DNA of 64,000 nt, taken from Girardinichthys multiradiatus (taxonomy: Eukaryota; Chordata; Actinopteri; Cyprinodontiformes; Goodeidae). Under the pieces are notes generated by a model. The model was not told the DNA's origin. It made no database searches and saw only the letters and a list, made by a program, of their open reading frames with translations. Position numbers and translations under genes: made by a program. Positions 60,667 through 64,000 of this stretch are shown here, one piece after another. The first letter of the stretch is position 1. Every line of letters starts with the position of its first letter. The stretch spans positions 17,508,442 to 17,572,441 of the forward strand of contig NC_061813.1 in the NCBI RefSeq assembly GCF_021462225.1. Direction: 5' to 3'.

Positions 60667-63600
60667 TCAAGCATCCATTAACAGGGTGTTCAGCTTCTCG
60701 TAGCACAGAGTCATGCAAGACAGAATTGCTTTAGCTTTGCAAAGTTTTTTTATCTGCTTCTTCCCAGGGTTTCTTGCCATCCTCTTGTGTGACTTCACAC
60801 TGGGGTCTTTTGTCTGTTAAATAAAGATGGACATACTAATTAGTGCAGAGTCAAAATGTACATGCATTCCCCAAAAGTAGATGACTTGCATAATTTAAAA
60901 ATTTTCTCAGATTAACATAACTACTATTTAGGAATATCTGCATTTTAGGCATGAGCTCTTATCTGCCTTGCTTTTTAAAGGCGTAGGAATATATGCTCCA
61001 TTATTGCATTTATATGTATTTACCACTTTATGCAAGGCTGCTACAGATTTTGTGGACATGTTGGAAAAACTTTACAAGTACCCCAACATGACATGTATTT
61101 CTGCATGTGCACCACTTCTATAGATTCAACACAACTGTTACGCAAATATCATAGCACTGACTTTATAAAAAGATTACCTAACCTCAAGCTGTGCTACGCA
61201 ATTGCTCTGTCTCCAATGATGAAGATTTACTTCCTTTAGCATGCTAGATGCTTGAAACTGACAGCATGACCTACTTAATGATTAACCAGGGTACTCATGA
61301 AGCATTTAACTCTGGTGGCAAAAGGTCAGCTGATGCTTTAATGTGGGGAAAACATGTAAAATGTAATTGAGACGGTGATACTACAGCAATGGTAACATAC
61401 CCTTCTCTGATACAGTAGAACAATGTGAATTATACACCCTTTATCCTGATACACAAGCACTATTCAGACAAGTGGGGGATCAAAGGTGACACACATATTT
61501 AGTATATATGAGAGAAAATGTTCCTAAAAATACCTTTATTTTCATTGTTCAATGTTTATACTTGCATAATGCATGTTTTTTTTAATTTTTTTTTATGAGG
61601 CACTAGAGGCCTTTATTTTTTTCATTTTTCCGACAGTAGGTAGACAGGAAAGAGGGCAAAGAGAGGGGGAGACATTCGGCAACGGTCGCCGGGTCCGGGA
61701 CCCAAACCCGGGACAGCCGCATCGATGACCATAGGCTCTGCACATTGTGCTTAACCCCTACAACACCAGCGCCACGCCCAATGCATGTTTTTCATTAGTG
61801 CTACATACAGTGCAATGAAGGAAACAGTATAACACTAGCTCTGTGGTTCTGAAACTGAAAATACCATATCATACCAGTCCCACAGCTTAAAGTATTTTTA
61901 TAAGAAGCCAGAGGCTTGTATGAAGCATAGAGTAAGGCAGCACTGCACCTCCCTGTTGTAACCCACTGCTAGACAGCTGGCTGAAAGAAGACTACTACAC
62001 CTTAATGAAAAAAACTAATGGAGGAAACTTAAGGAGCCCCACCCATCACTTGCATTAAGGTAACACTTTTAAAACTGGAATGTTATGAGCAGTTTTTCTG
62101 TCAAGCAGTCAACATATGGTATATATATATATATAACAATATTGTATACATAACAGACAAACTATTATGTTTTGCAGCACTATAAATAATTTTTTGTCTC
62201 TGTTTTTTTATTGTTTGTTATTTGTCCAAGTATGATATTTTACCCAAGGGTATTATACCATGAGTATTTCATATTTATTATTCAAAAATGAATTGTTATC
62301 TGGTTAATAAAATCCACAGAGCACTTCACCTCTTAAATCAATGGAGTTTATTCAAACCCCAACACATTACTTTGACTATGTGAGGCAATAAAACAAAGCT
62401 TGCAGAAGTACAGAGGCGCAGAATTATGACTCAGACTTTAACAATGAGCCTGAATCATCAAATCTTTCTGAGCTTTTGCGCAACTAAAACAGAAGTCTTC
62501 ATGACTGTGTAAATAAAGGTTATCCAGGGACAATGAGAGTTTTTTTCCCCTTTGACATATAGTAAAAAAGCTCTATAGCTTGTATAGTAACTTATTTGCT
62601 ATCAGTGCAGAACAGAATGTAGTAAGGATCACAAGAAAAAGAAATGATCACATGAACAAAAAGCCTGACAAATTATTTAGATTCTGGCCTGATGCTCCTT
62701 CTCGTTCAGACAGCCTTTCTCTGTGGGAATTGACTGTTTTGGCATTGTTCTGTCTGGCTCTAAGTAAATTAGATTCAGCAGCAAATAGGTTCGTGGTAGG
62801 ATGTGTTTGGATGCAGTCACAGCGGACCAGCAAAGTAAGATAAGAGTGAGTAACAATGAGTCATTCTTCACCTGACAGAAAGCCAGAAAATAGCCTGCCA
62901 ACATTCTTCGGCAGATTATAAATTCCACTTCATAAGATATAGAAGATAAAAAAAAACAAAAAACCCTTTCTACGTTTAGTTTGCTCTTTTTAAAAAATGA
63001 CAGAAAATTACAAAACGTTCTGGTATCTGCAGTACACTTACCGGCTTTTTAGGACAAGGGCAGTTTATTGACGTCTGGACAAATCTGGCCAGGTCTTTGG
63101 TCTGCTGAAGTCTTAGACTCTGCATTTCACAGGCTTGTATGAGGAACGTTTCCACAAAATCCTGCAGGAATATGTGTGAGACAATATTTCTGCAAGACAG
63201 CGACCACAAAAGCTGACATATACACTCAAACACAAAGGAAAAACATCCAGATGGTCCTTTTAATTTTAAGGGAAATAGTGACAGTACAGAGTGAAATTTG
63301 GTGTTTTGGACGCATGACCCAAGACTTACATAAATGCTGATACTGGCCAATTCATTGGAAAAGTGTTGGCTTGTACAGCAGCAACAGGGCTGCTTTGTAC
63401 AAAAGTGTGCTTTTATGGTCTGTATCCCCAGTTATATTTGGAGCAGTAAAAAAACAAATCATGACAATTAGGACATAGTGTGAGGTAACAGTGAAAATAT
63501 CGGACACTCCTATTAAAGAAGGACAAAAGGTGGGCCCAGATTGTCAGAGAATAATCATTACTCACAGCTTTCTCTGTTGTGCAGTTTGGTGGTTTGTGTT

Positions 63601-63715
63601 TCAGCTCTAAGCAGGAAAGGTTTTGCAGCCCGTCTGTGATGTTTTCTCTCTTGAATAATTGACAACATAACAGCGTTAGCAAGGTAAGAAAAGTTTTTAT
63701 AGAACGAGCTTTCAT
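60667..63715 (-). CDS. il7: Probable interleukin-7, four coding exons, 168 aa
   Basis: IL-7 is a secreted four-helix cytokine for lymphocyte development. I assembled exons 63715-63566, 63419-63330, 63161-63042 and 60813-60667. Each intron is phase 0 with GT/AG (donors GTGAGT, GTAAGT, GTAAGT), and the total is 507 nt. Residues 1-20 or so form a signal peptide (MKARSIKTFLTLLTLLCCQL). N-glycosylation sequons fall at Asn25, Asn32 and Asn44. Exon 3 has TFLIQACEMQSLRLQQ and SINCPCPKKP, comparable to human MFLFRAARKLRQFL and LLNCTGQVKGRKP. Exon 4 has KKQIKKLCKAKAILSCMTLC followed by YEKLNTLLM, comparable to human EQKKLNDLCF-through-TCWNKILM, with the same 12-residue Cys spacing (Cys145, Cys157). Human IL-7 is 177 aa. 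In mammals IL7 lies tail to tail with ZC2HC1A, as here. Exon 2 (with a CCCC run at residues 62-65) is the least certain. Another four-helix cytokine is possible but less likely. A SINE sits in intron 3. Confidence 0.75.
61590..61790 (-). mobile_element. tRNA-like SINE, antisense, in il7 intron 3
   Basis: On the minus strand GGGCGTGGCGCTGGTGTTGT begins the head, followed by the B-box-like GGGTTTGGGTCCCGGACCC and a pyrimidine-rich body. It is related to the copy at 51035-51185. The flanks contain AATGCATGTTTTT on both sides (about 61568 and 61780), which may be the target-site duplication. Confidence 0.65.
62114..62136. repeat. (AT)n microsatellite
   Basis: Short ATATATATATATAT tract inside the il7 candidate's long intron. 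Confidence 0.8.
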
Positions 63716-64000
63716 TGCCTCATGGTGCAGCTGGTGTTTTAGGTGAATGGCAGGCTTGGGAAAACAACACGTTTCAAACTATATACATTCAGTTGGGGTT
63801 TTGTATGCACTTTTTTAACTATTTAAACAACATAACATCTAACTCTATTACCCAGACAACATGATTCCATTTTAATTATCTTACTTATAGAAAGTAGAGC
63901 AATCTACAAGGCAGCTTGTTTTCTTATTTTACTTTAGTTTCCTTGCTGTAGCTTCCATAGCTGGTAACTCAAGTTACTCTAAAAAAACAACCTAAGCCTA
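63716..64000. other. Upstream of the il7 candidate
   Basis: Leader and promoter region on the minus strand would lie here. I see no clear TATA box or initiator that I can defend, and no other gene. Confidence 0.4.

Noticed and set aside
60454..60681. Plus-strand frame overlapping the last il7 exon
   Set aside because: No family likeness. The minus strand has a spliced in-frame exon with cytokine-like text.
1..64000. Prokaryotic-type systems (CRISPR arrays, toxin-antitoxin, phage, operons)
   Set aside because: No regularly spaced repeats, no dense same-strand genes. All real genes are intron-split vertebrate genes.

Overview
The window is nuclear DNA from a ray-finned fish, almost certainly a teleost. 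Its genes are split into short exons with GT/AG introns. The proteins are vertebrate (TLCD4, a BCO1-type carotenoid oxygenase, PKIA, ZC2HC1A and a probable interleukin-7). The spaces between exons hold typical teleost repeats: Tc1-like transposons, L2- and Rex1-type LINEs, MITEs and tRNA-like SINEs. I cannot name the species. There is no operon, phage, CRISPR or other prokaryotic structure.

Layout. About 2.2-9.8 kb: the last four coding exons of tlcd4 (+ strand); its 5' exons were not found and probably lie before position 1. About 10-19.5 kb: 3' flank and intergenic DNA with two Tc1-like elements. 19.6-36.2 kb: a complete 11-exon bco1-like gene (+), 520 codons, whose introns 5 and 9 are swollen by LINEs, a SINE and a Tc1-like element. 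36.5-41.2 kb: a decayed LINE and intergenic DNA. 41.2-41.8 kb: two coding exons of pkia (- strand). 46.9-58.3 kb: zc2hc1a (+), ten coding exons including a 27-nt microexon, with an intron that carries nested transposons. 60.7-63.7 kb: a four-exon gene (- strand) for a 168-residue secreted protein that I read as il7.

The genes do not form a pathway. TLCD4 is a multi-pass membrane protein, the BCO1-like enzyme cleaves carotenoids to retinal, PKIA inhibits protein kinase A, ZC2HC1A is a zinc-binding protein of unknown role, and IL-7 is a lymphoid cytokine. Gene order supports the last call: in mammals PKIA, ZC2HC1A and IL7 are neighbours, with ZC2HC1A and IL7 tail to tail as here.

Most notable: the fish il7 candidate rebuilt from four phase-0 exons; a 1.2-kb retroposon with a target-site duplication, a one-membrane-segment ORF and a Rex1-like tail, inserted inside a Tc1 element; a Cys-to-Ser change in the PDPCK motif of the carotenoid oxygenase; Tc1-like elements of DD34E and DD36E type, one of which has lost its catalytic Glu; and a LINE whose first ORF is a decayed SGNH-esterase-like protein.
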